From assembly GCA_031288175.1 (NCBI GenBank), contig JAITRW010000029.1, positions 61,539-125,538 on the forward strand: 64,000 nucleotides of DNA, read 5' to 3'. A program made the position numbers and the translations under genes. This DNA comes from Tannerellaceae bacterium (GTDB taxonomy: Bacteria > Bacteroidota > Bacteroidia > Bacteroidales > Tannerellaceae). This document shows, piece after piece, positions 38,001 through 46,360 of the stretch. The notes under the pieces are model-generated. The model did not search any database and had not been told where the DNA came from. It worked only from the letters and a program-made list of their open reading frames with translations. Numbering within the stretch: the stretch's first letter is position 1; each line of letters starts with the position of its first letter.

Positions 38001-41000
38001 TACTTAAATCTTGGCGAGATCTCCGAAGACATCCTCAAAGACGAAAAGAAATTCTTCGAAAACGGCCTACCTGTCAATAGTGATCCTTCTGCCGTTGACA
38101 CTACCGTCTGGGGGGTCGTACCCCGCCGCCAAAGTACGGTCTACGCCTTCGATAACACCGCCGGTGCACGTACCCTGCAAGACGTCGGCCTTAACGGTCT
38201 CTCCTCCGACAGCGAAAAAAACTTTCCCGCCTACCGTAACTATATCAACCGCCTCTCCACACAACTCTCTGCCGAAACCCTTTCCCGAATGCTTGATGAC
38301 CCTTTCTCCCCCATCAACGACCCTGCGGGAGACAACTTCCATTTCTACCGCGGTAACGACTACGACCGCCTTGAGCTCAGTATTCTTGACCGCTATAAGC
38401 GTTATAACGGCACCGAAGGCAACTCGCAAGAATCTACTACCAACATTGAGACTTCCTCCAAAAACGTTCCCGACGTCGAAGACATCAACCAAGACAATAC
38501 CCTCAACGAAACCGAACGATACTACGAATATCGCGTCTCCCTGCGCCCCAATGACCTCCGAATCGGTACCAACCACATTACCGACATCCGCGAAACCCAG
38601 CCCCTCCTGGCCAACGGTAGCAGGGAGACCGTCAAGTGGTACCTTTTCAAGATCCCCATCGGGCAGTATGAGCATACCGTCGGCGCTATCAACGATTTCA
38701 AGACTATCCGCTTCCTCCGCATGTACCTCACCGACTTCCATGAACCTGTTGTCCTGCGTTTCGGTACGTTGGAATTAGTACGCGGCGAGTGGCGCACATA
38801 CAAACAAGACCTCTCCAACGCCCTCTCACAGGGACAGCTTGAAGTCTCTTCCATCAATATCGAAGAGAACGGTGACCGCCAACCTGTCAATTATGTCCTT
38901 CCCCCCGGCGTCACCCGAATGCTGGACCCCAGCCAGCCTCAGTTGCGACAGGAAAACGAACAAGCCCTTTCCATGAAAATCACCAACTTGGCGCCCCTCG
39001 AAGCCAAAGCCATTTACAAAAACGCTAATTATGATCTCCGCCAATACCGGAGGCTCCAACTTTTTGCTCACGCCGAACGTTTTATCGAAGAGCCTACTGC
39101 TGCCCTTGAGAACGGCGAACTCTCCGTTTTCTTACGTCTCGGCTCCGACTACCGTAACAACTACTATGAGTACGAAGTTCCCCTGTCCCTCACCCCCCAT
39201 GGCGAGTACAGTAGCCGCAGTAATGCCGACCAGCTCGTTGTCTGGCCTGCCGAGAATTTCTTTAATATATCTCTTGACGTCCTGACCAACCTCAAGCTCA
39301 ACCGTAACCGCGCCCGAAGAGAAGGACGCCAGGACGTTTCTTTCCAAAACATCTACTCCGAATACGATCCTTCCAATCCCAGAAATAAGATCTCCATCGT
39401 CGGTAACCCTTCCTTAGCCGAAGTCAAAACTATCATGATCGGTGTCCGCAACAATACCCGCGAGGCCAAAAGCGGCGAAGTCTGGATCAATGAACTCCGC
39501 CTCACCGACTTTAACGAATCCGGAGGATGGGCTGCCAATGCCATGCTTAACCTCTCCCTTTCCGATCTCGGTTCCCTCAATATGGCCGGAAGGGTTGAAA
39601 CCGCCGGTTTCGGAGGCCTTGATCAGTCCCTCATGGAACGACGCCTTGACGACTATTCCCAATACAACATCTCCACCAACGTCCAATTAGGCAAACTTTT
39701 CCCCGAAAAAGCCAAAGTCTCTATTCCTTTTTATTACACCCATTCTAAGGAAACCATCTCCCCAAAATACGATCCCTTCGACACGGATATCCTCCTCACC
39801 GAAGCCATCCGTAACGTTGCCACTCGTACTGAAAAGGATTCCATTCGGAAACAGGCACAAGAGATGACTTCCTCCCGTAGCTTTTCTTTCAACGGCGTCA
39901 GCTTAGATATCCGTAGCGAGAATCCCATGCCTTATGACCCCGCTAACCTCTCTTTCTCCTATTCTTTCAGTCAAAGCGACAAACGTAACCCTGAAACCGA
40001 GTACGAAACTACCAAAGACTACCGCGCCAACCTCTCCTATAATTATACTCCTTACGCCAAACCTTTTCAACCTTTCGCCACCTTCATCAAAGCCGACAAC
40101 GCCTATACCAAATATCTTCGTCAGTTTTCGATTAATTATCTCCCCGCCAACATCAGTTATCAGACTTCTATCCTCCGCAACTACTTTGAGACCCAACTCA
40201 GAGACCTCACCTCCACCTCCGGAGGCGTCAATAACATACCTGTCTCCTTCAGCCAAAACTTCCTTTGGGATCGCGCTTTCAGCATCCGCTGGAACCTAAC
40301 CAACAACATCAACGCCTCTTTCACTTCCGGTACCAACGCCCGTATTGACGAACCGTATATGCAAGTCAACCGGCTACTCAACCCCGATAACTATGCCCTC
40401 TGGCGCGATTCGATACTACAAAGCATTCGTTCCTTCGGCTCGCCCATGAGCTACGACCAGAGCTTCCAGCTCACCTTCAACGTTCCCCTCCAGCTTTTCC
40501 CTCTCCTTGACTGGACAACGGCCAACGCCTCCTACAACGCCTCCTACAATTGGGACCGTGGCGCTGTAACAGAAGACCCTTCCCTCGAAATCGGAAACGT
40601 TATCAAAAACCAGCGGCAAGTCTCTTTCGACGCCTCACTCAATTTCACGAACCTCTACAACAAGGTTCCTTTCTTGAAAAATATCAACCGGAAGTTTTCT
40701 ACCAAGCCTCCCGTCGCACGTAGTACAATAAAGACCGCAACGGCAAAGAAGCCCAAGCGTTTCGAAACAGAGATTACCCTTTCCCCCGACAGCGCCATTG
40801 AGGTAGAACACAAACTCAACGTTCCGCGTGTCCGTATCACCGCACGGCGTATGGACAACCAGAAGGCTTATTTCCTCAAATACCGTTCCCTCACCCCTAC
40901 CCGCACCCGTATTGTGACAAAGGATAGTGTGAAATTAAAGATTATCATCGTTCAGGATCCGCGTCCCTCGTTTTCCGACATTCTCACTTCCGTAGGGCAG

Positions 41001-42410
41001 TACACGGCACGGTTACTCATGGCTACTCAACGGCTCTCTATCCAATATTCGTTGACGGACGGAATGATGATTCCCGGCTTTCGCCCTGAAATAGGGGATT
41101 TTTTCGGGCAACAGAGGCAGGGTGTACTGATTCCCGGACTTGATTTCGCTTTCGGGGCTACAGGAAGAGGATACATTGACCGTGCGGTGGAAAACGGCTG
41201 GCTGGTTATGAACGAGACCAACGTCAACCCCGCCGCCATTAACGCGGCCTCGACACTTAACATCCGTGCTAACCTCGAACCCATACCCGGCCTCAAGATT
41301 GACCTCACAGCCAACCGTACCGACACCCGCAATACCTCTGTGCAGTACATGTATGCAGGGATGCCTGAACTTATTGGAGGAAATTATTCGATCACTATCC
41401 TTGCCTGGAAGACTTTTTTCCAAAAGACGGGCGATGCGAAGACGAACTATGCTTCCCCTTCCTTCTCTCGCTTCATGGACAATCGGAAGACCATTGCCCA
41501 ACGGCTTGAAGGGCGCTACGCAAGAACGACCTACCCTGATTACGGCTTTACGGGCGAGGCCGGTTTTGGGGGACAACCTTACGAGGGAAGTAATGGCTCC
41601 GTAAGTATGAATTCTTCCGACGTGTTGATTCCCGCCTTCCTGTCTGCTTACACGGGGAAGGATGCCGACGGCATTTCACTCTCTCCTTTTCCTGTACTCT
41701 CCAGTCTTTTTCCGAACTGGAACATCAGTTACGACGGGTTGCTGCGTATCCCTTTGTTTAAAAGGGTGTTCAAGACGTTTTCTCTGAACCATCAATACCG
41801 GAGCACGTACACGGTAGGTTCCTACGCTTCGTTTTCTAATTGGGTAAGCGCAGGGGACGGACTTGGTTTTGTACGAAACATCCAGACAGGAGGGCCTGTC
41901 CCTTCTTCAGCCTATGATATCGCCTCGGTGAATCTCACTCAAAGTTTCTCGCCTTTGCTGGGTGCGAATGCTACGTTACTAAACGGAATGACGGCAAAGC
42001 TGCAATATAATACTTCGCGGGTATTGAATTTGAATATTTCTTCCTATCAGGTGGTGGAGAACAGCAATACGGAGATTGTGGCGGGGACAGGATACAAGAT
42101 CACGCAGTTCAATAAGGTGCTACGCAGGAAAGCGTCACAGAATTTCAGCAATGACCTGAACTTGTCGCTGGACTTTTCGTACCGGAAGTCGCAGGCGTTA
42201 ATCCGTCGGATAGATGACTTGTCGGCGCAACCTACGAGTGGAAATGTAGCCAAGACGTTGATGATTTCAGCGGATTACGGGTTGTCTAAGGCGTTGACTG
42301 TACGCGCTTTCCTGGATCTACAAATCAATGAACCGCTGGTCTCAAATAACTCTTTCCCTACTTCGAACGCTAATTACGGTCTTTCGTTGCGGTTTTCACT
42401 GGCGCAATAG
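35034..42410 (+). CDS. sprA: SprA/Sov, outer-membrane translocon of the type IX secretion system
   Basis: A 2458-residue protein, the size of Porphyromonas Sov and Flavobacterium SprA, which forms the huge beta-barrel channel of T9SS. A signal peptide (MKRIVFGIAYLLVWALGLCAQ) is followed by repeats of the SprA N-terminal domain (for example PGGVKVKTQGSAEISLGLKS; FDFDSKKLKLAYQGKEDEI; GNVNMTTSNSLINGGAALFG), a long middle with WINELRLTDF and a C-terminal barrel ending in YGLSLRFSLAQ with a typical final beta strand. It stands alone, divergent from the small membrane protein gene. Base composition changes within the gene: C-rich in the middle (about 37-40.9 kb), G-rich near the 3' end. No TAnnTTTG box was found upstream. 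Confidence 0.95.
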   Translation: MKRIVFGIAYLLVWALGLCAQERADSLSRYPIARTSLQEYTDLVRQSPVDLRNPENIKRTVEYDLRTGMYVVHSRVGEMEITTPVVLTPEEYSAYTMQQSLRSYFRQKNDEAFSGEKEKGFDLSDMQFDIGAAEKVFGPGGVKVKTQGSAEISLGLKSNSTRDPSLPERARSHTFFSFDENIQLTMQASVGDKLNFDMNYNTQTSFDFDSKKLKLAYQGKEDEIIKNIEAGNVNMTTSNSLINGGAALFGLKTDMQFGKLRVNTLFAQQESESMTVSSRGGVQTKPFEIKADQYDENRHFFLAHYFYDTYDQSMSYLPSIASKVNITRIEVWITNKRSNYDQARNILAFADLGENSHISNTSFTQPSGSQPIPSNEANNLYSSLLANYSGARSISQVTQVLSGVMDGGRDFEKIESARRLNENEYTLNRQLGYISLRTQLQADEVLAVAFEYQYGGTVYQVGEFSTDNSDNASACLYVKLIKGTTNSPNMPFWKLMMKNVYALTNSAYSYIQTGIQREKFRLDILYQSDTTGTYLSYLPEGRIQNEILLRVMNLDRLDTRNEPHADGFFDFVTGFTVIPESGRIIFPVAEPFGTHLRARIGDDAIADKYVYQELYDSTLTIARQIAEKNKFILRGEYKSSSGAEIQLDAMNVARGSVRVTADGTVLTENTDYTVDYTMGTVTILNEGVISSNTPVSVTLENQSMFNMQRKTMLGLDMNYDFSKDFVLGATVMHMSEMPIDVKTEMGSESIKNTLWGLNASYKGESQWLTNLADKLPLLTLTRPSQIAFKAEFAHLIAGHYQNKYTGEYSYLDDFETSQSGYNLQEPYAWQLASTPFDDRIPPRFPEASLVNDLDYGKNRALTAWYIIDGIFTRKNSSTIPRHITKNDQSNHYARAVEVQELFPNREQAMSDASLQRVLNVAYYPNERGPYNLDADNINLDGSLTFPEQRWGGLMRRIEQSDFETANIEFIEFWLLDPFIYNPTGTGGDLYLNLGEISEDILKDEKKFFENGLPVNSDPSAVDTTVWGVVPRRQSTVYAFDNTAGARTLQDVGLNGLSSDSEKNFPAYRNYINRLSTQLSAETLSRMLDDPFSPINDPAGDNFHFYRGNDYDRLELSILDRYKRYNGTEGNSQESTTNIETSSKNVPDVEDINQDNTLNETERYYEYRVSLRPNDLRIGTNHITDIRETQPLLANGSRETVKWYLFKIPIGQYEHTVGAINDFKTIRFLRMYLTDFHEPVVLRFGTLELVRGEWRTYKQDLSNALSQGQLEVSSINIEENGDRQPVNYVLPPGVTRMLDPSQPQLRQENEQALSMKITNLAPLEAKAIYKNANYDLRQYRRLQLFAHAERFIEEPTAALENGELSVFLRLGSDYRNNYYEYEVPLSLTPHGEYSSRSNADQLVVWPAENFFNISLDVLTNLKLNRNRARREGRQDVSFQNIYSEYDPSNPRNKISIVGNPSLAEVKTIMIGVRNNTREAKSGEVWINELRLTDFNESGGWAANAMLNLSLSDLGSLNMAGRVETAGFGGLDQSLMERRLDDYSQYNISTNVQLGKLFPEKAKVSIPFYYTHSKETISPKYDPFDTDILLTEAIRNVATRTEKDSIRKQAQEMTSSRSFSFNGVSLDIRSENPMPYDPANLSFSYSFSQSDKRNPETEYETTKDYRANLSYNYTPYAKPFQPFATFIKADNAYTKYLRQFSINYLPANISYQTSILRNYFETQLRDLTSTSGGVNNIPVSFSQNFLWDRAFSIRWNLTNNINASFTSGTNARIDEPYMQVNRLLNPDNYALWRDSILQSIRSFGSPMSYDQSFQLTFNVPLQLFPLLDWTTANASYNASYNWDRGAVTEDPSLEIGNVIKNQRQVSFDASLNFTNLYNKVPFLKNINRKFSTKPPVARSTIKTATAKKPKRFETEITLSPDSAIEVEHKLNVPRVRITARRMDNQKAYFLKYRSLTPTRTRIVTKDSVKLKIIIVQDPRPSFSDILTSVGQYTARLLMATQRLSIQYSLTDGMMIPGFRPEIGDFFGQQRQGVLIPGLDFAFGATGRGYIDRAVENGWLVMNETNVNPAAINAASTLNIRANLEPIPGLKIDLTANRTDTRNTSVQYMYAGMPELIGGNYSITILAWKTFFQKTGDAKTNYASPSFSRFMDNRKTIAQRLEGRYARTTYPDYGFTGEAGFGGQPYEGSNGSVSMNSSDVLIPAFLSAYTGKDADGISLSPFPVLSSLFPNWNISYDGLLRIPLFKRVFKTFSLNHQYRSTYTVGSYASFSNWVSAGDGLGFVRNIQTGGPVPSSAYDIASVNLTQSFSPLLGANATLLNGMTAKLQYNTSRVLNLNISSYQVVENSNTEIVAGTGYKITQFNKVLRRKASQNFSNDLNLSLDFSYRKSQALIRRIDDLSAQPTSGNVAKTLMISADYGLSKALTVRAFLDLQINEPLVSNNSFPTSNANYGLSLRFSLAQ

Positions 42411-42432
42411 CCCTGCGGGGAGGGAGGGGGTA

Positions 42433-43881
42433 TTAAAGGAACTCTCGCCAGCGGCGGCAGATAGAGATGAGCTGAAGAACAAATCTGTCTCCCCGTAGAT
42501 ATAAAAAGCCGAAGTAAATCACTACCGACGAAGGGACGGCAGTAAGGATGAGGAAAAGATCGTCGTGGATAAGTCGGTTCAGCAAGAAGAGCCAGAGGAT
42601 GAGAAAGGCTGTACCGATAAAGTAGTTGATGTTGCGTTGCGCCCTGAAAGAAAAGCAGAAATAGCGGCGTCCCAGTATGATACACATCAGGGCGACTGAG
42701 CCTTCCGCCACAGAGGTGGAAAAGGCAGCGCCCCATTGGGCGTAATGAGGCAGGAGGCAAAGGTTGAGTGTAAAATTGGCGATAGCGCCGACGGCAGTGG
42801 CGCGGATCACGATTTTTTCTTTGCCCTGGGAATAGAGTATTTGCATGCCGATGATCCCTGAGAGGGTAATGGCGGGGATAATAGGCGCCAGAAGCTGGAG
42901 GGTGAGGATAGAGGGTTCATAATTCGACCCGCTATAAAGGTGTATGGCGGCGGGGGCCAATGCGATAAGGCCTACCATCATAGGCAAGGAAAGGGAAATG
43001 ACGAAACCGATAGCTTTTTCGGCAAGGGCGTTGAATTCGTCCATTCGTTTATTGATCGCCATATTGGCGAATCGGGGGAAAAGGACGGTTCCTAAGGCTC
43101 CTACGATGCCGATAGAAGCTCGTGCCAACCTCAGGGGAGGCGTATAGTATCCTACGGCGGTATCATTGTTAATAAAACCGAGCATCACGGAATCAAGGCT
43201 GATGTAGATGCTTACTATAATATTGAGTACAAAAAGTTGCAAAGAAGGTTTAAGGTGTTTGAGAGGATGGAGTTCGTGAAGGGAGATGTGTGTGCCGCGG
43301 AGGTATTTGCGGAGGCGGAAAAAATTGAAGAGGTTACCGCCCGTTTCTCCCAGCATATGGATGATGGCATAAATAACCAGGTCTTCTTTTTTATGGACAA
43401 AGAGGAAAAGCGCAACCAGCAACAGGAAGCGAATGATAGTGGTCCGGATTGTGACGTACTTGAAATCTTCCACTGCGTGGTAGAACCATCCTGCGCCGAT
43501 GACGGAAAGGGCCATGGAAGAGGATAGGAGGAGAAAGAGGACAGAACCTTGGGCTATTCGGGGCACGAAGATGACCAGTATCCCCACGACGAGGTATCCC
43601 AGGAGGGTGAACGAGCCATGCAGGAGAAGCACTTCGACGGCCGTGACAGCACACCGGCGACGGTCGTCACGGACGCGGGCGATTTCTCGAACGGCGTAAG
43701 AAGGTATACCCAGGGCGGCTATCAGGGTGATGTAGAATATGATAGACTGGTAAAAGTTGACTTTCCCCAGTCCGTCGGCCATGAGTACGCGGGAAGTGTA
43801 AGGAAAAGTGATCAAGGGGAAGATGAGACCTCCCAATACATTCACTAAGTGGAAAATATAATTGCGTTTGATGGATGCCAT
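42433..43881 (-). CDS. Polysaccharide flippase (Wzx/MATE-like, PST family)
   Basis: A 482-residue integral membrane protein with about 12-14 membrane segments that would move lipid-linked glycans across the inner membrane. The N-terminus IKRNYIFHLVNVLGGLIFPLITFPYTSRVL and the GLGKVNFYQSIIFYI segment are typical of the O-antigen/teichoic-acid flippase family. ATG 43881 is used; the frame is open a little upstream to 43920, but a -7 box at 43888-43895 falls there. It is divergent from ybeY and ends 22 bases from the sprA stop, in convergent orientation. Confidence 0.88.
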   Translation of the reverse strand: MASIKRNYIFHLVNVLGGLIFPLITFPYTSRVLMADGLGKVNFYQSIIFYITLIAALGIPSYAVREIARVRDDRRRCAVTAVEVLLLHGSFTLLGYLVVGILVIFVPRIAQGSVLFLLLSSSMALSVIGAGWFYHAVEDFKYVTIRTTIIRFLLLVALFLFVHKKEDLVIYAIIHMLGETGGNLFNFFRLRKYLRGTHISLHELHPLKHLKPSLQLFVLNIIVSIYISLDSVMLGFINNDTAVGYYTPPLRLARASIGIVGALGTVLFPRFANMAINKRMDEFNALAEKAIGFVISLSLPMMVGLIALAPAAIHLYSGSNYEPSILTLQLLAPIIPAITLSGIIGMQILYSQGKEKIVIRATAVGAIANFTLNLCLLPHYAQWGAAFSTSVAEGSVALMCIILGRRYFCFSFRAQRNINYFIGTAFLILWLFLLNRLIHDDLFLILTAVPSSVVIYFGFLYLRGDRFVLQLISICRRWREFL

Positions 43882-43887
43882 GGACGG

Positions 43888-43895
43888 CAAAGATA
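43888..43895 (-). promoter_or_regulatory. -7 box directly in front of the flippase start
   Basis: TATCTTTG on the minus strand (43895 to 43888). The expected transcript start falls on or next to the ATG at 43881, which would give a leaderless message. Confidence 0.4.
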
Positions 43896-43906
43896 CATCA
43901 AAGTAA

Positions 43907-43914
43907 TACTTTTG
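43907..43914 (+). promoter_or_regulatory. Probable -7 box of ybeY
   Basis: TACTTTTG at 43907-43914, 21 bases before the ybeY ATG; it lies 12 bases from the opposite box of the flippase gene, so the two promoters overlap. Confidence 0.45.
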
Positions 43915-43934
43915 GGACAAGAACGAAGAAGCTG

Positions 43935-44441
43935 ATGAGCATTTTATTCCGGACAGATGCCTCCCTATCGTATTCCATGGGAAAAGAGATTGCCCTCAAT
44001 GGTTTTCCCAAGCAAAAGCTTGCCTGTTGGATAAAGGCTATAGCCTTGGGTTACGGCAAAAAGACAGGGGAGATATGCTATGTATTTTGCGCTGACGAAA
44101 AGATTCTTGAACTCAACCGTACTTACTTACAGCATGATTATTTTACCGACGTCATTACTTTCGATTATACCGAAGGGGACAGGATTGCAGGAGATATTGT
44201 GATCAGTCTCCCTACCGTATTGAGGAATGCGCAGGAGGAGAACGAACCTTTTCTTAGGGAGCTTCTCAGGGTGATTATTCACGGCGTGCTGCATCTCTGC
44301 GGTTTGAATGACAAGACAGGGCAGGAACAGGAGCAGATGCGGAAGGAGGAAGACAGGGCGTTGGCGATTTTTCTTCCTACAATTTCCAATTCTTCAAAAA
44401 TAATAGCGAACTTTACTCCGTCTTTAAGTAATGACACGTAG
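43935..44441 (+). CDS. ybeY: Endoribonuclease YbeY (rRNA maturation factor)
   Basis: A 168-residue YbeY family metalloprotein for 16S rRNA 3'-end maturation and ribosome quality control. Seen: ICYVFCADEKILELNRTYLQHDYFTDVITFDY, GDIVISLPTV and the metal-site region IIHGVLHLCGLND. The classical motif is HGxLHLxGxDH; two His are present but the third is replaced (the sequence continues NDKTG), which appears to be usual in Bacteroidetes. ATG 43935 (MSILFRTDASLSYSMG) is chosen over 43875 because of family length and the promoter box. Confidence 0.92.
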   Translation: MSILFRTDASLSYSMGKEIALNGFPKQKLACWIKAIALGYGKKTGEICYVFCADEKILELNRTYLQHDYFTDVITFDYTEGDRIAGDIVISLPTVLRNAQEENEPFLRELLRVIIHGVLHLCGLNDKTGQEQEQMRKEEDRALAIFLPTISNSSKIIANFTPSLSNDT

Positions 44442-44477
44442 TTCTTAGATTCAGAAGGATGAGATGAGACTTGATCC

Positions 44478-45857
44478 CTAAACCGTCTTTTCCAGCCACC
44501 CGAAGAAGCGTCGCATATACCGGTTAGAAAAGGTATAGAGCCAGAGCAGGGGAATAAAACAGAAGAGGAAGCGTTTGACGGAGTAGGACAGCACGTTCTC
44601 TATCGCATCCCATTTATATTCGATCTGGTAGATCAGGAGTATATAAAGGAGTAACGACAGGAAGGTGATCCCCAGTAAAGGGACGTCTTCATGGCGAACC
44701 TGCCTCCGGAGAGCAGGCAAGAGATTAATCAAGTTGATAAGCAAGGCAAGGGTGAACGCTATGAACGTAAGTCCGTAATAATTTTGACTTGTAAAGAGCA
44801 CAAAGAAATATTGAGCGATCACACCCGCCTTGTCCATATCCCACAAGGGTATGATTCGCAGGATACCTTCGGCATGGATGCCGTTTACCTGCATAAAGGT
44901 TGTCCAAAGAATGAACGGTAGGAGCGTCAAGACAGCATAGAGCCAATTCTCTTTTTTTCGGGAAGAAAGCAGGAAGATAAAGACGATGGAGGCTACCACA
45001 AAGACGATACTCTCGTTCCTCACCCACAACCCGCCGGCAGTAAAGAGGATGGACGGCCAAAAGAACTTCTTTTCCCCTTCCCGTAGCCACAGGACAGTAT
45101 ACGCCACGCCCAGGGAAGCGTATACGGCATGTATCACATTGGTGATGGACAGGGAACTGAAGGCAAGCATCTCAGGAGTGATCAAAGTAAAGAAGACCGT
45201 CATCGCCGCAGCCGTTTTTCCCACAAAGCGACGCGTTACACCGTAGAAAGCTATCAGGAAACTGAGATACATCAGCGCCGGAATGATCTTGGAAGTCTCC
45301 GCTCCCAGTCCATAGACATAAGCGTAACTGAGTTGTACCATCGGCATATAAGTGATGTAACTGCCCGGTCCGTTTACATAGGGCATATAATTACTGCGGA
45401 AGATAGACAATCCCTTTAAGGTCTGTTCCTGGGAAGCAATCCAACCAATGGTATCGAACCCTGATACACTGTCTCTGTCGAAGGTTGGGAAGAACATGCT
45501 CTTGCTCCAGTTCAGGTATTCCAGATAGGCCGTCAAGACGATGAAAAGTAACCACACCGCATTCACTTTCAGCTCTCGCAAGCCGGTATACCTCTCCTTC
45601 CATATCCCGGCAACTTCCTGCCGCCGACTCCATAACATTGCGTTCAGCGCCACAATCAGTACCAGGCTGATCCACACAACCTTCATCGAACCCAAGCCTA
45701 CCCACACGGCATCCATACCCAACATCAGCAGTGTCTGAAACATCATCCCTGCGGGAAAGGCCAATCCCGCCTTTTCCAAAAACGATAATCGCAATGCCGC
45801 CACACTCATTATCGAATAACCCAGCAACACGCTTACCGCCACTCCTGCTATCCACAT
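44478..45857 (-). CDS. Polytopic membrane protein, probable GT-C (PMT/ArnT-like) glycosyltransferase
   Basis: A 459-residue protein with about 11-12 membrane segments. An extracytoplasmic loop after the third or fourth segment has acidic residues in MFFPTFDRDSVSGFDT, as in GT-C enzymes that use polyprenyl-phosphate sugars, and NYMPYVNGPGSYITYMP follows. The family cannot be fixed; GT39/GT83-like is the best guess. It is the third gene of an operon with a 160-residue membrane-anchored protein and a polyprenyl-phosphate-sugar-synthase-like GT2, which would supply its donor. Confidence 0.65.
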   Translation of the reverse strand: MWIAGVAVSVLLGYSIMSVAALRLSFLEKAGLAFPAGMMFQTLLMLGMDAVWVGLGSMKVVWISLVLIVALNAMLWSRRQEVAGIWKERYTGLRELKVNAVWLLFIVLTAYLEYLNWSKSMFFPTFDRDSVSGFDTIGWIASQEQTLKGLSIFRSNYMPYVNGPGSYITYMPMVQLSYAYVYGLGAETSKIIPALMYLSFLIAFYGVTRRFVGKTAAAMTVFFTLITPEMLAFSSLSITNVIHAVYASLGVAYTVLWLREGEKKFFWPSILFTAGGLWVRNESIVFVVASIVFIFLLSSRKKENWLYAVLTLLPFILWTTFMQVNGIHAEGILRIIPLWDMDKAGVIAQYFFVLFTSQNYYGLTFIAFTLALLINLINLLPALRRQVRHEDVPLLGITFLSLLLYILLIYQIEYKWDAIENVLSYSVKRFLFCFIPLLWLYTFSNRYMRRFFGWLEKTV

Positions 45858-45874
45858 AACCCTGTCCCTCTTAT

Positions 45875-46357
45875 TTACCGTTTTACCGGCAGAACGGTAT
45901 ATTTTAACCTTTCGGCCACTTCATAACCCAAGTGATCATATCCCCAGCCATTTACCACCGCCACATGTGTGATGCTGTCGGAATAAATATTTACTCCCAG
46001 TTCAGGCTCGTCTACAAGGCGACGGGGATAGAGTACCCGCAGGCGCCATAGCTTATTGGACACATCGGCATCCCCAAAATCGCTCTTCTCTCCTTGGGGA
46101 AAGTAAACTTCTCTTGCAGGCATGAGAATCACGGCCGTATCGGGTGTCTGGTCTCGCACAAATTTCATATACCGGAACGGGAAACCCATCTTCATCTCCC
46201 GCCTCTCGTCTACTGAAAGTCCTTTATACTCCCTGATCAGTTTATAATTCCCCAGCAACAGCGAATCGTGTACCCATACATAGCTTGATACACCCTTGTA
46301 ACAAAACCATACCAGCGTCCACGCTCCCAAAAGGGCTACTATATTCCTCCAAATCAT
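45875..46357 (-). CDS. Uncharacterised membrane-anchored protein of the glycosylation operon
   Basis: A 160-residue protein not recognised. One N-terminal membrane segment (NIVALLGAWTLVWFCYKGV) is followed by a soluble part with KFVRDQTPDTAVILMPAREVYFP and a C-terminal GWGYDHLGYEVAERL, probably on the outer face of the inner membrane. It resembles the extramembrane tail that many GT-C proteins carry as part of one chain, so it may be a split partner of the next gene. It starts three bases after the GT2 stop. Confidence 0.6.
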   Translation of the reverse strand: MIWRNIVALLGAWTLVWFCYKGVSSYVWVHDSLLLGNYKLIREYKGLSVDERREMKMGFPFRYMKFVRDQTPDTAVILMPAREVYFPQGEKSDFGDADVSNKLWRLRVLYPRRLVDEPELGVNIYSDSITHVAVVNGWGYDHLGYEVAERLKYTVLPVKR

Positions 46358-46360
46358 GTT

